Positions 1-7,925 of a stretch of 64,000 bases of DNA are shown here, piece after piece. Both the position numbers and the translations under genes were made by a program. The stretch spans positions 1 through 64,000 of the forward strand of contig NZ_JBLZFY010000009.1 of the NCBI RefSeq assembly GCF_050753365.1. Direction: 5' to 3'. Each line of letters starts with the position of its first letter. Position 1 is the first letter of the stretch. Under the pieces are notes generated by a model. That model saw nothing but the letters and a program-made list of their open reading frames with translations. It ran no database searches and was not told where the DNA came from. The stretch comes from Geminocystis sp050753365. GTDB taxonomy: Bacteria; Cyanobacteriota; Cyanobacteriia; Cyanobacteriales; Cyanobacteriaceae.

Positions 1-2
1 CA

Positions 3-53
3 GGAGAAGATATTTTACCTGATTTTATCTTAGATTTAACTGAGATTTTTTAA
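3..53 (+). CDS. C-terminal end of an unidentified protein (partial)
   Basis: An open frame enters from the left edge and ends at a TAA at 51-53, encoding 16 residues (GEDILPDFILDLTEIF). The alternating hydrophobic and acidic pattern looks like a real protein tail, and the other two forward frames close within the first 35 bases. It is too short to assign a function, and it could be chance. Confidence 0.35.
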   Translation, partial: GEDILPDFILDLTEIF

Positions 54-140
54 TTGATAATTGCTGATTATATTATCCTTAAAATAAGTGCCATCGAACT
101 CAGATACAATTAATTATACAAGGGTTCGATCGATAAAATA

Positions 141-163
141 AAGAGGCAAGATTAAAGCCTCTT
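141..163 (-). terminator. Probable Rho-independent terminator of pntB
   Basis: AAGAGGC at 141-147 pairs perfectly with GCCTCTT at 157-163 across a 9-base loop. On the minus strand the hairpin is followed by a T-rich run. It lies about 50 bases past the pntB stop codon. Confidence 0.55.
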
Positions 164-210
164 AAGTGTTTAAATGTTAGGTTTTTACCTCCAAAAAAGA
201 ATATAAAATA

Positions 211-1650
211 TTAGGCGGTAACGAGGACTTTTTCAGAGGTTTTACCCTTGCTAGTTTTCTCTCTCAATGCCACTAATAAAGAATCAACATTGGCTTTAGC
301 ATCCCCAAAAAGCATTCTCGTATTTTCCTTATAAAATAAAGGATTATCCACTCCTGCGTAACCAGTAGCTAAACTTCTTTTCATCACAATAGATGTTTGA
401 GATTTCCACACTTCCAACACAGGCATTCCCGCAATGGGGCTATTGGGGTCTTCCAATGCGCTAGGATTAACAGTATCATTTGCACCGATAACTAAAACTA
501 CGTCTGTTTCGGGGAAGTCTTCGTTAATCTCATCCATTTCTAATACGATGTCATAAGGCACATTTGCTTCTGCTAATAACACGTTCATGTGACCGGGTAA
601 GCGCCCTGCTACGGGATGAATCCCAAAACGCACATTTACTTTACGATTGCGTAAAATTTTAGTAATTTCAGAAACTCCGTGTTGAGCTTGAGCGACAGCC
701 ATACCATAACCGGGAGTGATAATAACACTTTTCGCACTTACTAATAAATCTGCTACTTCTTCAATATTGGTAGCAACGGCTTCTCCTACTTCTTGACTAG
801 ATGCAGAGGTGGAAGGTTTACCGCTTCCTTCTCCAAAACCGCCTAAGATGACGCTGATAAACGATCGATTCATAGCTTTACACATGATATAACTAAGAAT
901 AGCACCGCTACTGCCTACTAATGCGCCCGTGATAATCAGTAAATCGTTATTCAACATAAAACCTGCGGCGGCGGCTGCCCATCCCGAATAACTGTTTAAC
1001 ATGGAGATAACCACTGGCATATCAGCGCCTCCGATGGCGGCAACAAGATGGATACCCAATAAACAAGCAATCCCCGTCATAATTAATAAGGGTTGTAATC
1101 CAGACTCGGTGTTAAGGAAAGCATAACCTAAATAAATAGTTGCGCCCAACATCCCCAAGTTAAGAAAATGTCTTGCAGGTAACATGAGGGGTTTTGAACT
1201 AATGATAGCGCGTAGTTTACCAAAAGCCACGATCGAACCTGTAAATGTCACCGCGCCGATAAACACACCGATATAGATTTCGATTTGATGGATAAATTCT
1301 TCAGCGCCCACTAAACCCGATTCAGGTTGTAAATAGTTACCCACTCCCACTAAAACGGCGGCTAAACCGACAAAACTGTGTAAGATTGCCACTAACTCAG
1401 GCATGGATGTCATAGCTACCCTACTAGCTAAAATCGCCCCGACAATGACGGCGGGAATAATGGCAGTGATGAGGGTTGTGTAATTGGTAACATCAGCACT
1501 TAATGCTGTAGCTAAAAATGCGATCGCCATTCCTGCGATACCGTAAATATTGCCCTTTTGGGCGGTTTCTTGATTGGATAATCCTGCTAGACTTAAAATA
1601 AATAGCGCACTAGCACCAATATAGGAAACTGTGATTAAATTATTGGTCAT
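211..1650 (-). CDS. pntB: NAD(P) transhydrogenase subunit beta
   Basis: PntB is the membrane and NADP(H)-binding subunit of proton-translocating transhydrogenase, which moves hydride between NAD(H) and NADP(H) using the proton gradient. The 479 residues fit the family length. Residues 1 to about 275 are a series of hydrophobic helices rich in Gly and Ala (domain II). The C-terminal third is the soluble domain III, with the NADP-binding loop TPGYGMAVAQAQ around residue 314 and a downstream GANDTVNP segment. No pntA lies next to it; separated pntA and pntB genes also occur in other cyanobacteria such as Synechocystis. A terminator hairpin follows. Confidence 0.95.
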   Translation of the reverse strand: MTNNLITVSYIGASALFILSLAGLSNQETAQKGNIYGIAGMAIAFLATALSADVTNYTTLITAIIPAVIVGAILASRVAMTSMPELVAILHSFVGLAAVLVGVGNYLQPESGLVGAEEFIHQIEIYIGVFIGAVTFTGSIVAFGKLRAIISSKPLMLPARHFLNLGMLGATIYLGYAFLNTESGLQPLLIMTGIACLLGIHLVAAIGGADMPVVISMLNSYSGWAAAAAGFMLNNDLLIITGALVGSSGAILSYIMCKAMNRSFISVILGGFGEGSGKPSTSASSQEVGEAVATNIEEVADLLVSAKSVIITPGYGMAVAQAQHGVSEITKILRNRKVNVRFGIHPVAGRLPGHMNVLLAEANVPYDIVLEMDEINEDFPETDVVLVIGANDTVNPSALEDPNSPIAGMPVLEVWKSQTSIVMKRSLATGYAGVDNPLFYKENTRMLFGDAKANVDSLLVALREKTSKGKTSEKVLVTA

Positions 1651-1800
1651 AAGTATTAGTTTCTCTTTGTACTCTTTAAGCTGAGTTAATCAACTTATTG
1701 CTTTAATACTAGGCTATAAAATTAATCTGCTCTTAATTGTTAAGAAAGTATAAAAAACTAATAAATTTTTCTCGGACTTACAAACTTTCAACAATATTCT

Positions 1801-1830
1801 TTCATTCCGAGAGTAGCGAAGGAATCGCAC
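1801..1830 (+). repeat. Dispersed TCATTCCGAG...GAAGGAATC repeat
   Basis: This is one copy of a short palindromic family in which TCATTCCGAG or TCATTGCGAGG is followed by a GAAGGAATC or GAAGCAATC arm. Other copies are at 2571, 3871, 3942, 7402, 11158, 14809, 34700 and 38231. Heptamer repeats (ATTACTC) follow at about 1833-1855. Confidence 0.6.
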
Positions 1831-1857
1831 CATTACTCATTACTCATTACTCATTAG

Positions 1858-2127
1858 CTATTTGCCGTGGGTTGGACAGGGTAACGGTTTTATGGTACGA
1901 TCGAGCCAACCTTGAGCTTGATTGATTCTTTCTAATGCTTCTTCAGGTTCATCATTGAGTAGATAGACTAAACTAGCAGTTAATTGTTGTAATGCTTGAG
2001 CCTTGCGATTATTTTTTAGTCTATGCCAATCATAGGAGCTAATGGTCATTTTTTGCGCCAATAATTGCGCCAATTCCAAATTACTCATGTCTGTGGTTAC
2101 AGATTTTGATTCTACATTTAAACTCAT
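1858..2127 (-). CDS. Small conserved cyanobacterial protein
   Basis: An 89-residue soluble protein with no recognised catalytic motif. The middle is helical (LAQLLAQKMTISSYDWHRLKNNRKAQALQQLTASLVYLL) and the C-terminus is basic and Cys/His-containing (PCPTHGK). The reading frame is compact and AT-rich like the neighbouring genes. It is divergent from the gene at 2168, and the two start codons are only 40 bases apart, so they share a promoter region. I recall similar short proteins in other cyanobacteria, but the function is unknown. Confidence 0.6.
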   Translation of the reverse strand: MSLNVESKSVTTDMSNLELAQLLAQKMTISSYDWHRLKNNRKAQALQQLTASLVYLLNDEPEEALERINQAQGWLDRTIKPLPCPTHGK

Positions 2128-2167
2128 GTTGCTATAATTCTCCTTAGTATCTTGTTTTTATTGTAGA

Positions 2168-2527
2168 ATGTCTGACCACGAAACTAACTCCGAATCTCCA
2201 GAATTTGATATAGACGAAGCCATTGCTAATATTGAGGCTTCCCTAGAAAAAATTAAAACCCGTCATCAACAGATTATACTCGATCGAGCTAGAAAAGAAG
2301 AACTAGAACAACGAAAACAAGAAATCAAAGACTTACAGAAAGAAAATAAACAAGACTCCCTTAAAAGTGAGCTATATTTTTTAGAAGAAGAATTAACACA
2401 AATTGAGGTGCGTTTAGAGAGTGAATTGTTTAAATGGAGTAGTTTAAATGAACCATTTTGGCAAATAGTGCGCTTTGTGGGTATTGGTATTGTTATTGGT
2501 TGGCTTTTAAAAACCTATTCCAGTTAG
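2168..2527 (+). CDS. Coiled-coil protein with a C-terminal membrane anchor
   Basis: 119 residues. The N-terminus is acidic, residues about 20-90 form a charged Glu/Lys/Gln-rich coiled coil, and one hydrophobic segment near the C-terminus (FVGIGIVIGWLLKTY) would anchor it by its tail. There is no catalytic motif. It starts 40 bases from the divergent gene at 2127. The function is unknown; the architecture suggests a small membrane-tethered structural or adaptor protein. Confidence 0.6.
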   Translation: MSDHETNSESPEFDIDEAIANIEASLEKIKTRHQQIILDRARKEELEQRKQEIKDLQKENKQDSLKSELYFLEEELTQIEVRLESELFKWSSLNEPFWQIVRFVGIGIVIGWLLKTYSS

Positions 2528-2570
2528 GAATGGAAATTAAATAATTTAGTTAAGTTGGATTGTCATTGCG

Positions 2571-2619
2571 ATGAGGTGCATAGCGTTGCGAGGCAACGAA
2601 GCAACCTGAAGCAATCTCT
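2571..2619 (+). repeat. Dispersed TGTCATTGCGAGG...GAAGCAATCTC repeat
   Basis: TGTCATTGCG at the left and GAAGCAATCTC at the right flank an internal GCGTTGCGAGGCAACG palindrome. It belongs to the same family as the copy at 3942. It lies between two converging genes and may act as a hairpin terminator for both. Confidence 0.6.
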
Positions 2620-2655
2620 TAAAATAAACTTTTATATTTTATTAAATCCTCATTC

Positions 2656-3213
2656 CTAAGTCTTAATTTTTTTTTTGCTAATACGTCGCCAAAAGGCTTT
2701 GATTACTTTGAATTGATCTATGGAATGTAGAATAATGAAAGCTAAAAAAGTATAAGCTAACCAAAAATGAATACTTCTACTCAAATCAACTAAATCTTTA
2801 TTTTCGGGGAACAAATCGGGGACAGTAATTCCAAAAAACTTCACATTATTACTTCTAAAAGAATTAGAGAAAAAAAAGCCACTTATGGGAATAACCAACA
2901 TAAAAATATAAAGGGAAGTATGCAAGAGGAATTTTTGCATCCATTGAGGAGTATATTTCGGTAATTTTTTTGTGTATTTTTTCCACCAAACTTGTAATAA
3001 AGTTAATATTCTCCAAGTTAGTAATGCCATTGTTAAAATACCTATGGATTTATGGAAATCATAAAGAAGGTTACGCCCAAAAACTTCTCTAGGCAAACGA
3101 GACATAAAAATACCGCCAAGAAACAAAATGATGTAACAATAAAACATCCACCAATGAATTGACATTAAATTTTGATAGGCAGAGTTTTTTCTGGACTTAG
3201 TAGTAGTGGCCAT
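2656..3213 (-). CDS. Cytochrome b561-family membrane protein
   Basis: 185 residues with about four hydrophobic helices and His residues placed as in bacterial cytochrome b561/YodB proteins: the HWWMFYCYI start of helix 1, DFHKSIG before helix 2, HTSLYIFML in helix 3, and HFWLAYTFLAFIILHSIDQ in helix 4. Members bind two haems b and pass electrons between quinol and other carriers in the membrane. A basic N-terminus and C-terminus (RRISKKKIK) suggest both ends are cytoplasmic. The physiological electron partner cannot be read from the sequence. Confidence 0.75.
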   Translation of the reverse strand: MATTTKSRKNSAYQNLMSIHWWMFYCYIILFLGGIFMSRLPREVFGRNLLYDFHKSIGILTMALLTWRILTLLQVWWKKYTKKLPKYTPQWMQKFLLHTSLYIFMLVIPISGFFFSNSFRSNNVKFFGITVPDLFPENKDLVDLSRSIHFWLAYTFLAFIILHSIDQFKVIKAFWRRISKKKIKT

Positions 3214-3306
3214 AATCTGAGCAATAAAACAATACTATTAATTATTTACAAAAACTTCGCAAAAAGGATGGTGCTTGCTTTAGCTGTGGGATGTATTGCG
3301 ACACAC

Positions 3307-3441
3307 TTAAGGGTGAGTGAGGGTTTTTATGTAATCCCTTAAAACCTCTGCCATAGACAGCCCAACACTTTCGGCATAGTTTTTCAGTCGCTGATATTCT
3401 TTTTCATTAACATTAAATTGAATTTTCTTAGGTCTTGACAT
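3307..3441 (-). CDS. 44-aa ribbon-helix-helix DNA-binding protein
   Basis: A short gene encoding a 44-residue protein that begins MSRPKKIQFNVNEKEYQRLK and ends KTLTHP. It has the form of a CopG/Arc ribbon-helix-helix domain: a short basic beta strand (KIQFNV), helix A (EKEYQRLKNYAESVG) and helix B starting LSMAEVLRDYI. Such proteins bind DNA as dimers on palindromes. A perfect 9+4+9 palindrome lies 9 bases upstream of its start, as expected for autoregulation. No toxin or parA partner is adjacent. The neighbour is an IS605-type omega-RNA-like region on the other strand, so it may be an accessory gene of a transposon. Confidence 0.7.
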   Translation of the reverse strand: MSRPKKIQFNVNEKEYQRLKNYAESVGLSMAEVLRDYIKTLTHP

Positions 3442-3450
3442 ACTCTTAAA

Positions 3451-3472
3451 TATACTCTACAATTAGAGTATA
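3451..3472. promoter_or_regulatory. Perfect palindromic operator
   Basis: TATACTCTA (3451-3459), CAAT spacer, TAGAGTATA (3464-3472): a perfect 9-bp inverted repeat directly upstream of the 44-aa ribbon-helix-helix gene. Its place between that gene and the divergent structured RNA region suggests it controls one or both. Confidence 0.65.
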
Positions 3473-3489
3473 ACAGGAAAGGTAGTAAA

Positions 3490-3772
3490 CCTGTCAAAAA
3501 ACCTTTGTATCTAGCAGATACGTTGAACCTTGAAAACTAGCGATATAGGGTTCTTAAGAGGAAGGCTTCTTAAGGTAAAATCTCTAAGCATCAAGCACAG
3601 AGAAACCAAGAATTAAGTGTTTTTCAGGTAGGGTAGGGCATACCCGAACCGACTCTGTAATGGGTCAACGCTTGGGGAGATAAGCCCCTCTGGATTAATT
3701 TAAGCAATTAAGTTAGTTTAAGGGCTGTCGGTGAACCAAGAATCCCATCGCCTTCAGGTATGGGAGTGTCAA
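3490..3772 (+). ncRNA. Orphan IS200/IS605 right end / omega-RNA-like structured RNA
   Basis: The right end reads AATCCCATCG-CCT-TC-AGG-TATGGGAGTGTCAA, the hairpin plus GTGTCAA end typical of cyanobacterial IS200/IS605 (TnpB) elements, where the omega RNA finishes and the guide begins. Upstream are several more hairpins: GTATCT/AGATAC at 3507-3521, CTTAAGA/TCTTAAG near 3553-3574, a GGTA/TACC stem near 3630 and a GGGG/CCCC stem near 3680. No tnpB or tnpA frame exists here, so this is a remnant or a non-autonomous copy. The 5' boundary is approximate. The family assignment is from recalled family features, not a search. Confidence 0.55.
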
Positions 3773-3832
3773 CCATAGTAACAAGTTAGCTTAGTAGTTC
3801 GATCGAACCCTCCCCCCATAATCCTAAAATTT

Positions 3833-3862
3833 CGATCCTAAAAGTGGCGCTGCTCGATCGAA
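3833..3862. repeat. HIP1-containing dispersed repeat
   Basis: The core AGTGGCGCTGC followed by CGATCGA is shared with a copy at 51834-51861 that lies inside a glycosyltransferase gene. Here it is intergenic and slightly diverged. Confidence 0.55.
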
Positions 3863-3870
3863 TGTATTGT

Positions 3871-3912
3871 ATTCTGTCATTCGGAGCTTGTCGAGGAATC
3901 TCAACCCCTTGA
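3871..3912 (+). repeat. Dispersed TCATTCGGAGC...GAGGAATCTC repeat
   Basis: A copy of the same short palindromic family as those at 7402 and 14809: TGTCATTCGGAGCTTG followed by CGAGGAATCTC. Confidence 0.55.
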
Positions 3913-3941
3913 TTGTACGAGAATTAAAATAATCATAACGT

Positions 3942-4000
3942 TATTCTGTCATTGCGAGGCGCTTTGCGTTGCGAGGTACGAAGCAATCTGAAGCAATCTC
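3942..4000 (+). repeat. Dispersed TGTCATTGCGAGG...GAAGCAATCTC repeat
   Basis: Starts TTCTGTCATTGCGAGG, contains GCGTTGCGAGG, and ends with the doubled arm GAAGCAATCTGAAGCAATCTC. Same family as 2571 and, inverted, 38231. Confidence 0.6.
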
Positions 4001-4087
4001 AATAAATCTTAATTTTTGCTACCAATGCCCAAATACTATTTTGGGACTTATATCAAGTTGGGATAATCAACTACATTTAATTTGTAG

Positions 4088-4114
4088 GTTGGGTTAGTGA
4101 TAGCGTAACCCAAC
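4088..4114. repeat. GTTGGGTTA/TAACCCAAC hairpin repeat
   Basis: GTTGGGTTA at 4088-4096 pairs perfectly with TAACCCAAC at 4106-4114. I recall this sequence as a common dispersed hairpin in cyanobacterial intergenic DNA. Confidence 0.5.
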
Positions 4115-4201
4115 AAAATATCCATAAAATTTATTTATGACAGATTAAGCCGACTTAATAACTTTAAAACCATTGCCTATTGAGCATTCGTCATTCCCTA
4201 C

Positions 4202-4231
4202 GCTCATCAAAAGACTTTTTTAGTAACCCTT
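4202..4231 (-). repeat. IS/MITE end fragment (GGGTTACTAAAAAAG type)
   Basis: Read on the minus strand this is GGGTTACTAAAAAAGTCTTTTGATGAG, matching the right end of the MITE at 27031-27283 and the fragments at 46601 and 48575. It is probably a solo end left after decay. Confidence 0.45.
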
Positions 4232-4299
4232 AAGTACGATTTCTCTTAAATTGTGCTACTCTTGATATAGAAAAAATATTTTCACAACCACCTAAAACC

Positions 4300-5664
4300 A
4301 TGTCAGAAATAAACAAACAAGCAGGAAAATACGATGCTGTTATCAACACACAACCTCAAACTCCTATGTATGGGGCAGTCATGGGAGGAATTGATGGACT
4401 TAAAAACCGATTTGAGTCAGTGGAAGATGTCTCTGAGAAAGCAAGGATATTAGAAGAAGCCCTACAGTATGAAGAAAAAGGTAAAAATTTTATTATTGAT
4501 GTTTTAAAAAGAGAAAATCAAAAAAATCTTATCAAAGAAATATTATTAAAAAATCCTAGCTATTCAGAATTTATCATCAACATAATTTTTGAACAACAAC
4601 CAGCTACTATTTTAAAAGTTAGTGCCATAGAAATTTGGAACAAATTTCGAGCCAATAATATTCAATTTCTACCCGATTTAAGTAATGTTAATCTAGCTAA
4701 TGCAAATTTAAAAAATGTTAATTTACAAGGACTTAATTTATCAAATACAGATTTTAAAAATACTAATTTCAGTAGTGCTTGGTTAAGTGAAGCTAATTTC
4801 AGTAATGCTGATTTAAGGGGTACTTATTTAAGTAATGCTAATTTAAGGGAAGCTGATTTAAGTGGTGCTAAGTTATGCAAAGCTGATTTAAGCAATATTG
4901 ATTTAAGGGGGGCTGATTTAAAGGATACTAATTTAAGGAAAGCTGATTTAAGTCATGCTGATTTAAGTAAAGCTGATTTAAGTAAAGCTGATTTAAGGGG
5001 TGCTGATTTATGGGATGCTAATTTAAGTGGTGCTGATTTAAGTCATGCTGATTTATGGAAAGCTAATTTAAGGAAAGCTGATTTAAGGAAAGCTGATTTA
5101 AGTCATGCTCATTTAATGTATGCTGTTTTGGATAAAAACACAAAAATAGATGAAAAATGGCAACTGGTTTGGAATATTCTCAATAATCGTCAACAAACAA
5201 GAGATTTAAGGGGTGCTAATTTAAGTCATGCTCATTTAATTCATGCTAATTTTAGAAGTGTTGATTTAAGAGGTGCTGATTTAAGCAATGCTGATTTAAG
5301 CAATGTTGATTTAAGAGGTGCTAATTTAAGTGATGCTAATTTAAGTAGTGCTGATTTAAGGGATGCTAAGTTAAATGAAAATACAAAAATAGGTGAAAAA
5401 TGGCAACTGCTTTGGAATATTCTCAATAATTCGCAACAAACAAAAACAAAAAATTTAAGTGATGCTGATTTAAGGGATGCTAAATTTGATGGTGCTAATT
5501 TAAGCAATGCTGATTTAAGAGGTGCTGATTTAAGCAATGCTGATTTAAGCAATGCTAAATTCGATCGAGCTTTGATCGATAATGAAACGATTATTAATAG
5601 TGAATATAAAGCAGAAATTCTTAAAGTCTGTATTTTCAAAGACATAGAACAAACATCAAACTAG
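4300..5664 (+). CDS. Pentapeptide-repeat protein with a KYDAV-type N-terminal domain
   Basis: 454 residues. Residues 1-65 carry GKYDAVINTQPQ, then PMYGAVMGGIDGLKNRF and a helical ARILEEALQYEEKG segment, nearly identical to the protein at 8953. From about residue 125 the protein is a long run of A(D/N)LSX-type pentapeptides, which fold as a right-handed quadrilateral beta helix. Two short spacers (TKIDEKWQLVWNILNN and TKIGEKWQLLWNILNN) interrupt it. There is no signal peptide. Pentapeptide-repeat proteins are scaffolds or DNA mimics; the role here is unknown. It lies 39 bases before ycf46, whose N-terminus also has a KHDAV motif, so the two may be co-transcribed. Confidence 0.85.
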   Translation: MSEINKQAGKYDAVINTQPQTPMYGAVMGGIDGLKNRFESVEDVSEKARILEEALQYEEKGKNFIIDVLKRENQKNLIKEILLKNPSYSEFIINIIFEQQPATILKVSAIEIWNKFRANNIQFLPDLSNVNLANANLKNVNLQGLNLSNTDFKNTNFSSAWLSEANFSNADLRGTYLSNANLREADLSGAKLCKADLSNIDLRGADLKDTNLRKADLSHADLSKADLSKADLRGADLWDANLSGADLSHADLWKANLRKADLRKADLSHAHLMYAVLDKNTKIDEKWQLVWNILNNRQQTRDLRGANLSHAHLIHANFRSVDLRGADLSNADLSNVDLRGANLSDANLSSADLRDAKLNENTKIGEKWQLLWNILNNSQQTKTKNLSDADLRDAKFDGANLSNADLRGADLSNADLSNAKFDRALIDNETIINSEYKAEILKVCIFKDIEQTSN

Positions 5665-5703
5665 CAATATAATGGAATGTAAGATATAAAACTAAAATAA
5701 ATT

Positions 5704-7365
5704 ATGACTATGATTAGTCAAAAAAAACAACCCGACAAACACGATGCCGTCATTACCAATAATCCTCATCAAAAATTAATCGAATCTCTTGACTTGAAAT
5801 TAAGGGCAAGGTATCCCTTACTTTATATTGTGGCGGTAGAAGAAGAACCGATCGAACAAATTTTAGTGCAAGTAGCTCATCAATCTCATCCTCCCAGAGA
5901 ATTATTAATGTGGGATATTGTTAACGGTTGGGATGATGGCGGAAAAGATAAAAACTCCCTCATGGGTGCATTAATGCGCATTAGTCAAACCGATGCTAAT
6001 AAGCCTTGTATCTTCGTAATCAAAGATATTAACTTTGTCCTCAAAAATCCTGAAACAGAACGTAACGCCCCCATCATTCGAGCCTTAAAAAACCTTGCCA
6101 AAGAATTAAAATATCGCCGTCAAATTATTATTATTACAGGACATACTGCCGTTGTACCCACTGATTTATCGGAAGAAATGACGGTGATTGATTTCCCTTT
6201 ACCCGATACCAAAGAAATAGATTACTTAATTCAAGATTTGGTAGTACCCGAAAAACTCAACTTAACAGAATTAGGCAAAGAGCAACTTTTAAAAGCCTTT
6301 TTAGGATTAAGCCGTACCCGTATTCGCTTAGTTTTAGCCTCCGCCTTAGCAAGTAAACAACAGGTAAACGAGAGCGATATTGCCTTAGTTTTAGAAGAAA
6401 AGAAACAAGCAATTAGACAAACAGGAATCTTAGAATTTTATTCCTCCCATGAATCATTAAAAAATGTGGGGGGATTAGATAAACTCAAACAGTGGCTACA
6501 AATCAAGAAAAATACCTTTACCGAAAAAGCCCGTCAATACGGTATTCCTAACCCCAAAGGATTATTATTAGTGGGCATTCAAGGTACAGGAAAATCATTA
6601 TCTGCGAAAACGATCGCCAATGAATGGCGTTTACCCCTGTTAAGGCTGGATGTCGGACAATTATTTGGAGGCATTGTCGGAGAAAGTGAAAGTAAAACCC
6701 GACAAATGATTCAACTAGCAGAAGCCATGTCGCCTTGTGTATTGTGGATGGATGAAATTGATAAAGCCTTTGGTAATATTTCAGGGGGAAGCGATGGAGA
6801 CTCTGGCACTTCTCGCCGAGTGTTTGGTAGTTTGATTACTTGGATGCAGGAAAAAACCAATCCTGTGTTTATCGTTGCCACCGCTAATAATGTGGAAATT
6901 TTACCTGCGGAATTATTAAGAAAAGGACGTTTTGATGAAATTTTCTTCTTGAATTTACCCAACCATCGAGAAAGACAAGAGATTTTCAAAGTGCATTTAC
7001 AAAAATTACGCCCCCACCGTCTCAGGGAATTTGATTTATCGATGTTAGCCGATGCCAGTGAAAACTTTAGTGGTGCAGAAATTGAACAAACTATCACTGA
7101 TGGTATGAGTTTTGCTTTTGCGGATGTGAGTCAGGGTAACAGTCGAGATTTCACCACCGAAGATATATTAAGAGCTTGTGGTGATACAGTACCCTTAGCT
7201 AAGGTGGCGATGAGACAGATTGAGGAATTAAAATTGTGGGCAGTAAAAACAGGGGCGAAAACCGCTTCTCAAGATTTAGAATTAGAGAGGGAATTAGAAA
7301 CTTATCGACAACAAAAAGGGATTCGCACAAATCAATATCTTGATGTCGATCCTCCCCAGAATTAA
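5704..7365 (+). CDS. ycf46: AAA+ ATPase Ycf46
   Basis: 553 residues. An N-terminal degenerate AAA-like region (about 20-240) precedes a complete AAA+ module. Walker A GIQGTGKS is at residues 291-298, Walker B CVLWMDEID has its acidic pair at 350-351, and a downstream arginine-rich RKGRFDEIFFL segment follows. This matches Ycf46, conserved in cyanobacteria and red-algal plastids. In Synechocystis it has been linked to inorganic-carbon use. The start region contains KHDAVITNNP, recalling the KYDAV motif of the proteins at 4300 and 8953, which suggests a shared recognition tag. It probably follows the pentapeptide gene in one operon. Confidence 0.9.
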   Translation: MTMISQKKQPDKHDAVITNNPHQKLIESLDLKLRARYPLLYIVAVEEEPIEQILVQVAHQSHPPRELLMWDIVNGWDDGGKDKNSLMGALMRISQTDANKPCIFVIKDINFVLKNPETERNAPIIRALKNLAKELKYRRQIIIITGHTAVVPTDLSEEMTVIDFPLPDTKEIDYLIQDLVVPEKLNLTELGKEQLLKAFLGLSRTRIRLVLASALASKQQVNESDIALVLEEKKQAIRQTGILEFYSSHESLKNVGGLDKLKQWLQIKKNTFTEKARQYGIPNPKGLLLVGIQGTGKSLSAKTIANEWRLPLLRLDVGQLFGGIVGESESKTRQMIQLAEAMSPCVLWMDEIDKAFGNISGGSDGDSGTSRRVFGSLITWMQEKTNPVFIVATANNVEILPAELLRKGRFDEIFFLNLPNHRERQEIFKVHLQKLRPHRLREFDLSMLADASENFSGAEIEQTITDGMSFAFADVSQGNSRDFTTEDILRACGDTVPLAKVAMRQIEELKLWAVKTGAKTASQDLELERELETYRQQKGIRTNQYLDVDPPQN

Positions 7366-7401
7366 AATGTTAGAATTGAGTTACTGTCGAGTTTTCCCTA
7401 A

Positions 7402-7432
7402 ACTGTCATTCCGAGCTTGTCGAGGAATCTTA
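7402..7432 (+). repeat. Dispersed TGTCATTCCGAGC...GAGGAATCTT repeat
   Basis: TGTCATTCCGAGCTTGTCG followed by AGGAATCTT, between ycf46 and xisH. Same family as 3871 and 14809. Confidence 0.55.
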
Positions 7433-7511
7433 AAACCCTTGATTTTTGGGAAAAATCCTTAAGTCAAATCAGTTTTATTTTCAGTATAAAAATATTAAAT
7501 AAAAGGTTTTA

Positions 7512-7925
7512 ATGGCTAGAGATATTTTTCATGATTTAGTTAGGGCTGGTTTAGAAAAGGAAGGTTGGACAATTACCGATGATCCTTATAGTATGAAGTT
7601 GGTAAGGAGAAAATTTCAAATTGATTTAGCCGCAGAAAAGATTATTGGTGCTGAAAAAGATAACAAAAAAATAGCAGTGGAAATTAAGAGTTTTCTTAAT
7701 CCCTCAGTGGTAACAGACTTTTATAATGCTTTGGGGCAATTTTTAAGTTATCGCTTAGTTTTAAGCCAAGTTGAACCCAATAGAGCCTTATATTTAGCTA
7801 TTCCTTTCGATACATATTTAGAGCTATTTGAATCAGATTTTGGGGAATTAGTAATGGAGGAATATAAATTAAAATTAATTATCTATAACCCTAATAATGG
7901 AGATTTTACTCAATGGATAAATTAA
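7512..7925 (+). CDS. xisH: XisH-family protein
   Basis: 137 residues with the XisH signature: an opening MARDIFHDLVRAGLEKEGWTI, then DPYSMK, and an EIKSF motif placed like the core of a PD-(D/E)xK nuclease fold (D-x-n-E-x-K: IDLAAEK ... AVEIKSF). XisH was named for controlling excision of the fdxN element in Anabaena. In genomes without that element, as presumably here, its role is unclear, and a toxin-like or defence function has been suggested. It overlaps xisI by 13 bases, so the two are translationally coupled. Confidence 0.88.
   Translation: MARDIFHDLVRAGLEKEGWTITDDPYSMKLVRRKFQIDLAAEKIIGAEKDNKKIAVEIKSFLNPSVVTDFYNALGQFLSYRLVLSQVEPNRALYLAIPFDTYLELFESDFGELVMEEYKLKLIIYNPNNGDFTQWIN

Noticed and set aside
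1737..1925. Forward 62-residue open frame
   Set aside because: It runs through a dispersed repeat and heptamer repeats and overlaps the better gene at 1858-2127 on the other strand.
3520..3540. CRISPR-repeat-like phrase GAACCTTGAAAACT
   Set aside because: It occurs once only, inside the omega-RNA-like region, with no spacers or cas genes.
5241..5645. 134-residue open frame opposite the pentapeptide gene
   Set aside because: It is an antisense shadow of the repetitive pentapeptide codons (Leu/Ser/Lys only).
6711..7097. Antisense frame inside ycf46
   Set aside because: It overlaps the conserved AAA+ core, whose coding strand is certain.
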